Assembly: GCF_046630445.1 (NCBI RefSeq)
Contig: NC_092333.1
Coordinates: forward strand, 716,774,001-716,838,000
DNA: 64,000 nucleotides
Reading direction: 5' to 3'
Source: Rutidosis leptorrhynchoides
Lineage: Eukaryota; Streptophyta; Magnoliopsida; Asterales; Asteraceae
Position numbers and translations under genes: made by a program. Positions 25,849 to 38,574 of the stretch are shown piece by piece (positions within the stretch are counted from its first letter, which is position 1; each line of letters begins with the position of its first letter). The notes under the pieces are model-generated. The model was not told the DNA's origin and ran no database searches. It was given only the letters and a program-made list of their open reading frames with translations.

Positions 25849-26409
25849 CTATGGTGCGTATGACGTTGATGTTCGAGGTACAGATTGTGATGTTGAGGTG
25901 TGGGATGCAGATGTTGTTGTTGGTGGTGGTGATGGTACTGTTGGTGTTGCTGATGGTGGTACTGTTGCTGCCGGTGCGGCTGCTGGTGCTTGTAACCTTT
26001 GCACCATGTTCTCCAAAGCCACTACCCGAGCGCGAAGCTCGTTGACTTCTTCTATTACACCGGGATGATTATCGGTTCGGATGAGCGGGTGAATGAGATT
26101 CAGAATTTGAGATAGTATATTATCATGACGAGATACTCTGGAAATGTGAGAGAAAATGGTGTCTCAAACAGGTTCGCCTGTAAGTGCTTCAGGTTCTTCA
26201 CCAAGAGGGAAATGTGGTGGATGGAAGGGATCACCTTCTTCTTGTCTCCAATGACTAAGCAGGCTACGAACCCATCCCCAATTCATCCAGAATAGGTGAT
26301 GGCTGATTGGTTGATCCATTCCGGTTACACTGTCTTCAGAATTCAGGTGAATATCCATATCGAAATAGCTGTCGGAGTTTAAGGAATTTGAACTAGATAA
26401 GGGATCCAT
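25849..26409 (-). pseudogene. 5' ORF of C with coiled coil and Pro/Ala/Thr tail, one stop
   Basis: The frame starts MDPLSSSNSLNSDSYFDMDI about 360 bases after the primer-binding site. After one in-frame stop (26164) it goes on with EEVNELRARVVALENMVQRL, a clear heptad coiled coil, then an Ala/Pro/Thr/Ser stretch to a stop at 25849, about 187 codons in all. No CCHC knuckle or enzyme motif is seen. It may be an element-specific structural protein; I cannot name a family. Confidence 0.5.
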
Positions 26410-26773
26410 CTTGTATAATTAGGGAGATGATTTTTGATATGAATTAGATTATAGAATTTAGTTTGGTATTCTTCAATACATAATTTACATATGTATATAT
26501 AATACCAAATTCCATAAATCACGGAGGAATTTTCGGAAGATGTCAGGAAAAGTTTATAGTAACAGATACGCTAAGATATGAATTTTTGTCGATACACTAT
26601 TTATACAATAAATGCAGGAAAACGTGTCTAGACTTAAGAATGATAAGCATGTAATTTCCGACAAGAAATGATAAGCAAAACTTTTAACATGCAGACACGG
26701 TCGAGGTCCAGACATACTAATGCATCTTAACAACTATCAGTTAGACGCACTCATGCAAGACCTGGTTCGCTAG

Positions 26774-26793
26774 GACCAACGCTCTGATATCAA
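26774..26793 (-). promoter_or_regulatory. Primer-binding site of C (initiator tRNA-Met type)
   Basis: The minus strand reads TGATATCAGAGCGTTGGTC straight after the LTR. The usual site is TGGTATCAGAGC; one base differs. Confidence 0.75.
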
Positions 26794-26794
26794 C

Positions 26795-27839
26795 TGTGAC
26801 GATCGCTCCAAATCCATATGGACGAATACATCATTCATCGATTTCATTGCGAGGTATTTAACCTCTATATGATACGTTTTATAAACATTGCATTCTTTTG
26901 AAAAGGTATACCATAAATGAATATTTAAACCCAAGGTTTTGGACATCTGATGATTTCTACATATAGACAATCACCGTAAATAATAGTTTACAATAATACT
27001 TCCATTGACAATGTAGTCAAAATAGATACATGATGATGGTTTTGTGAATGCAACGTTTTCTTGAAAAAATCATGTATGACTCCATGCACAAAGCTTGTCT
27101 AACATATAAGCAAACAGCGGAAGACTTCTAGGAACCTGAGAATAAACATGCTAACAAGTGTCAACACAAAGGTTGGTGAGTTCATAGTTTTAGTGTTTCG
27201 CATAATCTGTATATAAAGGTGGATCACAAGATTTCAGTTGTTTCATCCAGAAACGTTTATCAAAATATTCTACAAGATTGAGCACCCTGGTAACTAAACT
27301 TTAACGTCTATATAATAAGTACCCCTGTTTTAACATACATGCAACCAACATGTACAATACACACAAACCAACGTGTACTAACCTCAAATAGCATACGTCT
27401 ATTTTATAGTTCAGGCTAGGGTTTCTATACCCGAAACAGACGGGGATGTCAAGCCCTATGGATCCATATACAACTATTCGCGCCCACCAGTTCTTATAAC
27501 CGGCAGTTACTAGTTACCAAAGCTAAGGGGTTTTTAGTTCAAACTCGGTGAAGAATTTAGTATGTACTTGTATCCATTGCGTTTAAAATAAACTGCATGT
27601 ATTCTCCGCCTAAAAATATATATTGCAAAAGCAATTAAAAAAGGAGCAAATGAAACTCACCTTAGCAGCATATAAAGTCGTTCACCAAAATGTGACTGAA
27701 ACTCGGATTACCAAATAACCGTAGATCTCAACCTAGAGAACATATGTTGGTCAATAAATGTCTATCAAGCTAGGTCAGGTCATAGTGTATCATAATCCTA
27801 ATGCTCGAGATTGACATACAAAAGTTATGGTGGAAGGAA
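26795..27839 (-). repeat. 5' LTR of C, outer 200 bases missing
   Basis: It matches 21683-22735 of the other LTR. Identity stops sharply after GGTGGAAGGAA at 27839, where E sequence starts. Confidence 0.88.
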
Positions 27840-28438
27840 TACAGGACGGGAGAATAATAGGAGGGGGTATTTTTGTTACTCTCATTGAAGAGTATTTAGG
27901 CGTAGATAGGGATCAAGGGGGTCCACTGATGGTGTGTAGGGAACAGGTTGAGACTTTAGGATTGCGGGTCTATCAGGGTGCAAAGGTATTAAAGAGCAGA
28001 CGCAATCAGGCAGTACCATATCAGGGCCCTCATCCACATGTAGAGAGAGGTTCAGATGAGGAAATGGAGGAAGCGGATGACATTAGGGATGTCATTAGAG
28101 AGGCTGTTACTGATGTTTACCAGCGTATAGATGAGGTAGAAATGACAAACTAGGCAACATATAGTCAGTACGAGCAGTGGCTCGCCGAGAATGTGTACGA
28201 GCATTCCAGGCAACGACAGCATGATAGATGGCACTATCATCAGCATCAGATCATGAGCCAGCTATCACCTCAGGTACCAAATAACTACATACCGACCTGA
28301 CCTGCTTACTATCTACCACACCAGCCTGATATGCGACCACCATTTACTCTCTACGACCCCAACCAAGCCTATCAGTACACCTATAACCAACCGTGGAACC
28401 CGACTGACGACATGAACTGGAACCCCTATCCAGATTGA
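27840..28438 (+). pseudogene. Athila ORF-1-like C-terminus in E
   Basis: The frame reads IIGGGIFVTLIEEYLGVDRD, a block like the G-G-I-T-x-I-x-x-x-LGV segment of ATHILA ORF-1 proteins, then an acidic helical part and a Tyr/Pro/Gln-rich tail ending NPYPD at a stop at 28436. In-frame stops at 28151 and near 28298 break it. The N-terminal part is gone. Confidence 0.6.
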
Positions 28439-30718
28439 TACAGTTCCCGTTGGTGATTTTTATCTTTTATTATTTTTATTTACTTATGTTTAAAACATAT
28501 AATATTGTGATACTTTTATGTAATTTTTAACATTTTTTTTTATTTTGTTACTAATATTTCGTATTTATAATTTGGAAGTGGGATGTTAAGTTCCATTTCA
28601 AATTACCATGCATGTTATTATTTGTATGTATGCATATTGTCAATTGAACACAACAGGTAAAACAGCGAACTTTCAAAGACTGGCATTAAGTTCAGCAAAA
28701 GCTACTAATTTTGACGACAAAACGAAAAACAAATGTGATGTAACAACAAGACGGAATGAACAAATGATGTGCACCATTTATTATTCGACAAACAAACGCC
28801 AATATGTTTGGAAACTTTGGTAAAATTTAATCATTTTTCTACGCTACTCACCCTCAATAATTTAAATTGCTACTAATTTCTTGCAAATGAGGGCATTGCA
28901 AGATCTTAAGTGTGGGAAGGGGTTAAATTCTTTCGGATTTTTAAAATTTTTGATTTATACACTTGGTTACCATTAAAAATACTAGTAACGCAGTAGTTGT
29001 ATTAGAATCTAGTGCTCTCTGATAATAAAGAACAGCCCTAGTCTTATATACTGACTACCCAATTCTAGTAAATTTTTTAAAAAAATTTCAACTAAATGAA
29101 CTCAAAATCATGTTTATACATATTTATGAACGATAAAACTAGGTGTTAACATCAAAATTATTGTTACCTCGTAAAGGACATAAATTGAGAAACAACCCAA
29201 AATGTTAGAATTCATTTAAAATGGAATAGAGGAAAGTAAAAAGGCAAAGAAAGGAAAATAAAAGCCAAGTGTGGGAAAAATTTACCAAGTTATTTAGAAC
29301 ATATATCACATATTTTTGTATAAATAATTGAAGATACTTTTGTTTTGAACGATATTAATCAGTTTTACCCAGTTTATTGTAATATAAATGAAATTTAAAA
29401 GGAAGTAAAGTCTTCCGAGAGAAAAAGACACGCGCTTCTTGATTTAGGTCAGGAAGTTGTCGTCCAGACCAGTTGTAGAGTCTACGAAAAACCTTGAAAA
29501 GTTTTCTCGAAAATCAGTTGGATATCCACGGACCTCAGCATCAAACAGGGTCGCCAAGTGGTCAGACTTATCCTAACCATGAGAGGATCTGTCTCGTACA
29601 ATATGGGGGGGCACCGTGCAAGTTAGCTTATAAGACTAATGAATCAGATCCCCAGAAAGGATAATCCCCTGAAAGATCAAAAATCAGCTTTTAAGACTGA
29701 TATTACTCAATCCTTGAGATTGACCTTAAAGATTGAGAATTACAAACTCATGGAATTCGATGATATCTAAACTCGAGCTTGAATGAGAAAATATTTTGAT
29801 CAAATTAAAACCGATTTGTTTTTTGAAAACCTATTTTCAATGCGTTCATTACCATTGAACGTAAAATCCTAAGAATTCACCGAAATTCATTAGGTCACCT
29901 GAACCAAATCGGGTGTCAACCGTAAGAACGGTGGTTGCATAGCATGGTCAAAGACAGGACCTTGTGCCAGACTAAAAAACTATAGGTGATCTTTACTATT
30001 GCTCCTACAAAGGATAGTAATTGCATCCGACACGATATAGACCATAATCAAAAGCATGTCACGGGACATTGCCTCAACAGTTGCTTGTTCAACGCTTTCC
30101 TTTACAACCGGACGGTAGTTTACGGAGCAAGTATACTGGACGTGTTGCTTTCCTAATACAAGGTTAGCAAGTGGGTGACACAAAACCATAAGTTTTGAGC
30201 AAAAATTTTCAAATCTGAAACCCACCAAACCCACAAAAACATTTTGCAAACACCGATTAAGGGTTATTCCGGAAAAGGGGTTGATCCGTACACCACTTCA
30301 AATTTGCCATACACCACCAAATTAATTATTTAGACATTTTTACCCTTTCTTTTACACTATCAAATTTGTCATACACCACCAAATGAAGGGTATAAATGTC
30401 CAAATAATTTATTTGGTGGTGTATGGCAAATTTGAGGTGGTGTACGAATCAATTCCCTTCCGGAAAACTTGTCTAGGTTAAAATCTAGATTGAATTTTCA
30501 AAAAGATCAAATGTTTTCATAAAGATCCAATTTCCCTAAAGGATCTAAATTTTTATAGTCATGTGGGACTGTAAACCACATCATTACTATCATTGTCCAT
30601 ACCGCCGTATTAAAATCACTGATGTACAAAGTGTGAAGAATAAAGAAGTGATTCAAGTATGTTTATATTCAAGTTCTATATTGCTTGAGGACAAGCAACG
30701 CTCAACTGTGGGAATATT
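28439..30718 (+). other. Noncoding 3' region of E
   Basis: No coding sequence supported. AAGTGTGGGAA motifs at about 28908 and 29268 and the LTR-adjacent CTGTGGGAATATT (about 30706-30718) parallel element 1 and A. A foldback MITE sits at 30277-30458. TTGAGGACAAGC just before the LTR also occurs before the element 1 LTR. Confidence 0.6.
30277..30458. mobile_element. 182-bp foldback MITE
   Basis: The two halves are inverted repeats of about 75 bases with few mismatches (GTACACCAC...GTGGTGTAC ends). TCCGGAAAA flanks it on both sides (30268-30276 and 30459-30467), a 9-bp duplication that suggests a Mutator-type origin; 8 bp (hAT) cannot be excluded. Confidence 0.8.
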
Positions 30719-31218
30719 TGATAATGCTAAAAACGAACATATATTTCATAACATTATGCTTCAAGAAAGACAAGCTTTTGGTTGCAATTGTTCTATTTAC
30801 AAGTGATATTCGTTTAAATAATAAAAGGTGAAAATAAAAGATAGATTCGATGATTTGAAGACGCAAACGACCAAAAAGCTAAAAAGTACAAAGTATAATC
30901 CAAGAGGTTCAATTTATTGATGAGAAACGTCTAAAAATTGCAAGAGTACGAGCCGCAAAACACAAAGTACAAGATATTAAATAGTACGAAAAGACGTTCG
31001 AAAATCTGGAACCGGGACATGAACCAACTTTCAACGCGCGACGCAACGGAGCAAAAATTACAAGTCAACTATGCACATAAATATAATATAATATATAAAT
31101 AATTCTTAAAATTATATATATATTATATATATTTAATAAAACCGTCTGCAACAAGAAAACAAAGTTATGTGAGCTGGATCAGAGGGTCATACGATCGCAT
31201 GGCCTGGAAGCTTTAAAT

Positions 31219-31234
31219 CCATGCGATCGCATGG
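31219..31234. repeat. Perfect 16-bp palindrome
   Basis: CCATGCGATCGCATGG. A related CGATCGCATGG lies 25 bases upstream. Confidence 0.8.
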
Positions 31235-31312
31235 CAGCCTGTAGCAGGCCAAGTCGTATAAATTTCGCGCGTTTTGGCCGAATTTATTACACCTTTTTCA
31301 ATCTCTCTCTCA

Positions 31313-31443
<131 letters not shown>

Positions 31444-32487
31444 ATTTTAATTTTAATTTAAGATTAATAATAATAAGGTTATGTTAGCGAATGTTGTAAG
31501 TGTGTAAGTCGAAATTCTGTCCGTGTAACGCTACGCTATTATTAATCATTGTAAGTTATATTCAACCTTTTTAAATTCATGTCTCGTAGCTAAGTTATTA
31601 TTATGCTTATTTAAATCGAAGTAATCGTGATGTTGGGCTAAATATTAAAGACGGGGTAATTAGTCTTTGTACCATAATTGGGGTTTGGACAAAAGAACGA
31701 CACTTGTGGAAATTAGACTATGGGCTATTAATGGGCTTTATATTAACTAAACGATACCTCGTTAATTTAATATAAAGAATACAATTTGACGTATCTATAT
31801 ATAACCACATACGCTTAATCGGGTACGGTGGGCAGGATATCTATAAATACGAATTATCGTTCATTTTACCGGACACGGGGATAGATTAATAGTTAATGGA
31901 CTCATTAAAACAGGGGTGGATTACATTCAAGGGTAATTGGTGTAATTGTTAACAAAGTAGTAAAACCTTGGATTACACGCAGTCGATAACCTGGTGTATT
32001 CATTAAACAAAGTATTAAGACCTTGTTACAATTCGAATCCCCAATTAGTTGGAATATTTGACTTCGGGTATAAGGATAATTTGACGAAGACTCTCTCACT
32101 TTATATTTATGACTGATGGACTATTATGGACAAAACCGTATGGACATATCGAATAATCCAGGACAAAGGACAATTAACCCATGGTAATAAACTAAAATTA
32201 ACACGTCAAACATCATGATTATGGAAGTTTAAATAAGCATAATTTCTTTATTTCATATTTCTTTGCCCTTTTATTTACTGTCATTTTATTTATCGTACTT
32301 TTAATTATCGCAATTTTATTTACCGTCATTTTATTTATCACACTTTAATTTATCGCACTTTAATTATCGTCATTTACTTTACGCTTTAAATTAAGTTATA
32401 TTTATTTTTAATATTTTACATTAGGTTTTAATTGCGACTTAAGTTTTAAAATCGACAAACCGGTCATTAAACGGTAAAAACCCCCTT

Positions 32488-32516
32488 TTATAATAATAAT
32501 AATAATAATAATACTG

Positions 32517-32597
<81 letters not shown>
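32488..32597. repeat. (TAA)n followed by (TA)n microsatellite
   Basis: About eight AAT/TAA units, a short break, then about 39 TA units, in the same LTR. Confidence 0.93.
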
Positions 32598-32600
<3 letters not shown>

Positions 32601-32831
32601 AATATAGTTTTAAAAATATAGCGTTAAACTTAGCTAGCTCCCTGTGGAACGAACCGGACTTACTAAAAACTACACTACTGTACGATTAGGTACACTGCCT
32701 ATAAGTGTTGTAGCAAGGTTTAGGTATATCCACTCTATAAATAAATAAATAACTTGTGTAAAATTGTATCGTATTTTATAGTATTTCGTAACAAAAATAT
32801 AACTATTTCGTACCCCTCTGCTTTAACATCA

Positions 32832-33297
32832 GTCATACACTGGGTATGCCTTTTTTGTTTTTAATTTTTAGCAAATAAACTAAATTTCTAAAGTGATCTA
32901 AAGTAAGCTAAACTAGTCTAAGGTAGTCTAATTCTAAGGTAATCTAATGTAATCTAATTTAATCTAAGGTAGTCTAAAGTAATCTAATTTAAGGTAATCT
33001 AATTTAATTAACTAACTATCCTTATGGTTGAATATGTTTTTGGTTCTGGCTACTGATTCCCTGGTATTTCGGTAATAGAGCTCCGCACAAACTATTCAAC
33101 AAACCAAGTGGCCAGGCCGACTACGGAGAGGCAGGATCCTTTTGGTCCCAATATAATTGGCGACTGTTCGGAAAATCCAACAACCAAGTCCGTGTATAAT
33201 TGTCTTTCTTAGACACCACTAAATGTTTGTGAATAATTTTGATAGAGAGCTTGATACCAGTTCCCCAGCAGCGGCGCCAAAAACTTATACTCCCCCG
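32832..33297 (-). other. 5' leader remnant of B with primer-binding site
   Basis: The tRNA-Asp type primer-binding site (minus TGGCGCCGCTGCTGGGGAA) is at 33261-33279, 18 bases from the LTR. The leader 33105-33230 is strongly like 17360-17490 of A. A degenerate short tandem repeat (GTAATCTAAT type) fills about 32888-33010. Confidence 0.78.
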
Positions 33298-35235
33298 TGA
33301 TATGGCCGAAACGGACGGTTTTTATTCGTGCGGTGTCGTCGGACCGCAACGCGCCAGGATCAGCCACCCAGGGGGAAGGTACTATTTTAAATTTATATTT
33401 ATCGGGGCTTAATCGTACTACTCCTTAGTATGATTAATGGAAGTATGACCTAGAGTCGTATTTTTGAGATATTAGTAGAATCGAACCTATATTTAAGCCT
33501 AAGATAGTTAGGAAGGAGTACTGGTAACTTAATTTTGGAATTTTCTAATTTATAAGACAGATAAAGTAAATGCGATAAAATTCATAATTCCAATAAATTT
33601 AAAGTGAGTGCATACTATGACTTCATCAGTTATTCTGCCAAGATTATGGAATGTTGGCTCATGAATAGGCAGAGGCCTTGTATTCATTACACTGGTCTTA
33701 AACGCCCCTGTCATAAGACATGTCACTGGGTACTGCGTTAGGCTTGAAGATTCTGAATAGACAACAACGTCCCTTACCCTCGACGCCCGTGCAGTCTGAC
33801 TACAGGCATACACGTTCAGACGGCTCATCCAATTGAGCGACTCGGTTGGGTGACGTATTAACATTCCACAATGGTCTAAACTTTCTTAAATATAATAGAA
33901 TACATGGTTTACCATATCCGAGAGACGTGATGTGTTTTAATGCTTTCGTTAATGATTGGTTTTAAAAGATAGTTAGGCCCTTAAAAAGAGTTCAACCATA
34001 AAGAACACCATGGCCAAGTCAAGCTGACTTCCATGAACACGTTCGGTTATCCTAACGGTCCAATCCTTTATATGTCTAAATAAACAGTTCCTTAATTAAC
34101 TAAGAATCCCTCAAGTGCGGTGCAATGCTTGAGACCGCGTTATGGTACAGTGTACTAATCAACACTGACTAGGTTCCATGGCCTTACTTAGTAGAGGTAC
34201 AGGTTACAACAACCGCTGTGCTTCAGTGTGCACGTACGAAGTTTATATGCTTGGTGACTACACTAGCATGGTCTGGGACCAACAATATACTAAGGGTCTA
34301 GTCAGATGTTTCACTATGAAAGAGTCGTCGGTCGGAATCCAAAGCTTGATAGACTTACTACAACCGGTGTGCCTCAATCGATCTTACGTTGTATCTGATA
34401 GACTTCTCTTACCAAGGGGTGACACAGATAGTGTACTCTGAATTGGGGTTCGCGACTTCCCAATAACTGAGCCAATAACTACGTTCTATTAGTTGGAAAA
34501 GCAATTGAGTTTAAAGCATAATCGGAAAGCATTTCAACAGCATACACAAACCATAATATTATTTCGGCATTATAACTGCTTACATCATAGCATACACTAA
34601 AGATAACTACTCGCTAATCATGGCAATAATATCACATAACATAATGATAGAAGACATTATATAAAGATAAGGGATAGAAGTACCAGTAGATTAAACGAGT
34701 TCCGAATACAAAAGTGACAACTTCAAGACTCCAGACCGCTCGTAATACAATCTTTGGCGTTCTTCTCCTGGTACTAGGTTTCCTGTACGGAGTCGAAGGC
34801 CTTGAGATTATGGCTAATATTGTACAAGAGAGAGAAAGAAGTGAATTGAAGTGTGTGTTAGAATGAAAGTCTTTTGGCCGGCCGTTTTTGGAGGCCGTTT
34901 GCTAAGGCAAGCCGTTTATTGAGCCCGTTTGATCTGACCATTTGGCAGGCTATTTGCCATACTAGCAGGCCATTTGGCAAGCCGTATGGTAGGCCATTTA
35001 CTGGCCTGGTCAGCCTGATTTTCCTGGATCATAACTTGTTTTCTTGTCTTTCACCGTTTTCGCTCTAGAGTCTTCGTTTTAGCTCCGATTCTCTTGATTC
35101 TTTTTGCACCGTCTTCGTAATTACTTATTCTTCAATTCTAACCAACGAAGTGGGTATTTTGCTAACAAAGTTTGAATCTTTCTTGTTTTTGGGCCTTAAT
35201 ATCGGGGTAAAAACGTGACTTTTTAGCCGATATCA
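33298..35235 (-). repeat. 5' LTR of B
   Basis: 1938 bp. Compared with the left copy it lacks about 80 bases at the start of the minisatellite (near 34870), including the TATA-like box, so this copy may have lost promoter function. Confidence 0.9.
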
Positions 35236-35544
35236 GCCCGTTTGCTAAGGCAAGCCGTTTAATGAGGCCGTTTGATCTGGGCATTTGGCAGGCCGTTTTC
35301 CATACTGGCAGGCCGTTTGGCAGCCCGTTTGGCAAGCCGTTTGGCTTGCTGGTTCCCTGGATCGTAACTTTATTTCTTGTCTTTCACCGTTTTCGCTCTA
35401 GAATTTTCGTTTTAGCTCCGTTTCTCTTGATTCTTTTTGCATCTTCTTCATAATTACTTTATCTACAAATTTAACAGAAAAAGCGATTATTTTTCTGACA
35501 AAGTTTTGAAATTTATGCTTTTGGGACTCAATATCGGGGGTAAA
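35236..35544 (-). repeat. 5' LTR of A, piece 2 of 3
   Basis: It starts with the second GCCCG copy and continues the minisatellite that stops at 18976. It ends with GTAAA (35540-35544), the left duplication of D1. Confidence 0.88.
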
Positions 35545-38500
35545 TGTAGTGACCCGAACTTTTCCATGTTCATATATATTAAATGAAATTGATATTTACA
35601 TGAGTGTGATTAATTGAAATAGGTTTTATATAGACAATTGACCACCCAAGTTGACCGGTGATTCACGAACGTTAAAACTTGTAAAAACTATATGATGTCA
35701 TATATATGGTTATATATACAGTTAACATGATATTATGACTCATTAAGTATTTTAACAATGGGTTATATACATAAAAATGAGACTATTGAATTAAGAAACT
35801 CGAAAACGATATATATAACGATTATCGTTATAACAACGTCTTACTAAATACATATGAATCAGATTAAGATATTGTTACATTATGTTTAATCATGTTAAAT
35901 GATAAGTAAACATGTCATTAAGTGTATTAACAATGAACTACATATGTAAAAACAAGACTACTAACTTAATGATTTCGAAACGAGACATATATGTAACGAT
36001 TATCGTTGTAACGACATTTAATTGTATATATATCATATTAAGATATATTAATACATCATAATATCATGATAATGTAATAATTTAACATCTCATTAGATAT
36101 AATAAACAATGGGTTAACAACATTTAACAAGATCGTTAACCTAAAGGTTTCAAAACAACACTTACATGTAACGACTAACGATGACTTAACGACTCAGTTA
36201 AAATGTATATACATGTAGTGTTTTAATATGTATTCATACACTTTTGAAAGACTTCAAGACACTTATCAAAGTACTTCTACTTAACAAAAATGCTTACAAT
36301 TACATCCTCGTTCATTTTCATCAACAATTCTACTCGTATGCACTCGTATTTGTACTCGTACAATACACAGCTTCTAAATGTATTTACTATTGGTATATAC
36401 ACTCCAATGATCAGCTCTTAGCAGCCCATGTGAGTCACCTAACCATGTGGGAACCATCATTTAACATCTAGCATGAAATATCTCACAAAATTACAAACTA
36501 ATGGAGCCTATATTGCTACTCCATATTCACGTGAATGATAAGTACAACAAACACATTCACTTTGCAATTTTCTTGAATCAAATTACTCTCTCTCAAGTGT
36601 TCTTCCTTTGTTCTAAGTGTTCTTCATCATCTTCAACAAAATCTAGCTCAATCTAGTTCATAAATCCATACATAAACCAAGATACAAAACAACTACTCAA
36701 GAACACACCAACAACACTTCCAAGTTTGCTAGTTTGCTTTCAATCTTGCAAATTCATTTCAAGTGATCATCCAAACTCAAAAATCTTTCTTATTTACAGT
36801 AAGATATCTCTCTAATACAAGGTAGTACTCATATTCAAACTTTGATTCAATTTCTATAACTATAACAATCTTATTTCGAGTGGAAATCTTACTTGAACTT
36901 GTTTTCGTGTCATGATTTTGCTTCAAGAACTTTCAAGCCATCCAAGGATTCTTTGAAGCTAGATCTATTTTTCTCATTTTCAGTAGGTTTATCCACAAAA
37001 CCTGAGGTAGTAATGATGTTCATAACATCATTCGATTCATATATATGAAACTGTCTTATTCGAAGGTTCAAACTTGTAATCACTAGAACATAGTTTAGTT
37101 AATTCTAAACTTGTTCGCAAACAAAAGTTAATCCTTCTAAATTGACTTTTAAAATCAACTAGACACATGTTCTATATCTATATGATATGCTAACTTAATG
37201 ATTTAAAACCTGAAAACACGAAAAACACCGTAAAACAGGATATACGCCGTCGTAGTAACACCGCGGGCTGTTTTGGGTTAGTTAATTAAAAACTATGATA
37301 AACTTTGATTTAAAAGTTGTTCTTCTGGGAAAATGATTTTTCTTATGAACATGAAACTATATCCAAAAATCATGGTCAAACTCAAAGTGGAAGTATGTTT
37401 TCCAAAATGGTCATCTAGACGTCGTTCTTTCGACTGAAATGACTACCTTTACAAAAATGACTTTTAATCTGTATTTATGACTATAAACTTATACTTTTTC
37501 TGTTTAGATTCATAAACTTAAGTTCAATATGAAACCATAGCAACTTGAATCATTCAAAACGGATTTAAAATGAAGAAGTTATGGGTAAAACAAGATTGGA
37601 TAATTTTGCTTGTTGTAGCTACGTGAAAATTGGTAAAAAATCTATATTAATCATATTCTAGCTAACTCATATTGTATTATACATGTATTCTAATATATTA
37701 TGTAATCTTGGGATACCATAAACACGTATGCAAATGTTTTGACATATCATATTGACCCATGTATATATATTATTTGGAACAACCATAGACACTCTATATG
37801 CAGTAATGTTGGAGTTAGCTATACAGGGTTAAGGTTGATTCGAAAAATATATATACTTTGAGTTGTGATCTAGCCTGAGACGTGTATACACTGGATCGTG
37901 GATTGATTCAAGATAATATATATCAATTTATTTCTGTACATCTAACTGTGAACAACTAGTTGTAGGTTACTAACGAGGACAGCTGACTTAATAAACTCAA
38001 ATCATTATAACGTAATAAAAAAAATGTTGTAAATATATTTTGAACATACTTTGATATATATGTACATATTTGTTATAGGTTCGTGAATCGACCAGTGGCC
38101 AAGTCTTACTTTCCGACGAAGTAAAAATCTGTGAAAGTGAGTTATAGTCCCACTTTTTAAATCTAACATTTTTGGGATGAGAATACATGCAGTTTTATAA
38201 ATGTTTTACAAAATAGACACAAGTACGTGAAACTACATTCTATGATTGAATTATTAAACCGAATATGCCCCTTTTTAGTCTGGTAATCTAAGAATTAGGG
38301 AATAGACACCCTAATTGACGCGAATCCTAAAGATAGATCTATTGGGTTCAACAAACCCCATCCAAAGTACCGGATGCTCTAGTACATCGAATTTATCATG
38401 TCCGAAGGGAGTCCCGGAATGATAGGGGATATTCCATATGCATCTTGTTAAGGTCGGTTACCAGGTGTTCACCATATGAATGATTTTTATCTCTATGTAT

Positions 38501-38574
38501 GGGATGTATATTGAAATATGAAATCTTGCGGTCTATTATTACGATTTGATAAATACATAGGTTATGTAGTGACC
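35545..38574 (+). mobile_element. Chromovirus solo LTR D1, left part
   Basis: TGTAGTGACCCGAAC start. It is like the D2 LTRs but more diverged, and is split by D2 after GGTTA (38570-38574). The rest is at 51727-52123. No D1 interior exists between its two parts, so it is a solo LTR of about 3.4 kb. GTAAA flanks it on both sides. Confidence 0.88.

Larger units (their letters stand above)
21683..27839 (-). mobile_element. Chromovirus-like non-autonomous element C with captured sequence
   Basis: On the minus strand: 5' LTR (27839 to 26795, outer end lost), primer-binding site TGATATCAGAGCGTTGGTC, 3.9 kb of interior, the AACGGGTAGGTAC polypurine-like signal and 3' LTR (22937 to 21683). The signals match the D2 chromovirus, but RT, RNase H and integrase are absent. 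The interior holds a coiled-coil ORF, a poly(A)-binding-protein fragment and an internal copy of the polypurine-like motif. Confidence 0.8.

Noticed and set aside
25803..26068. Two plus-strand Val/Leu or Gly/Val-rich open frames
   Set aside because: They are shadows of the Pro/Ala/Thr-rich minus-strand ORF of element C.
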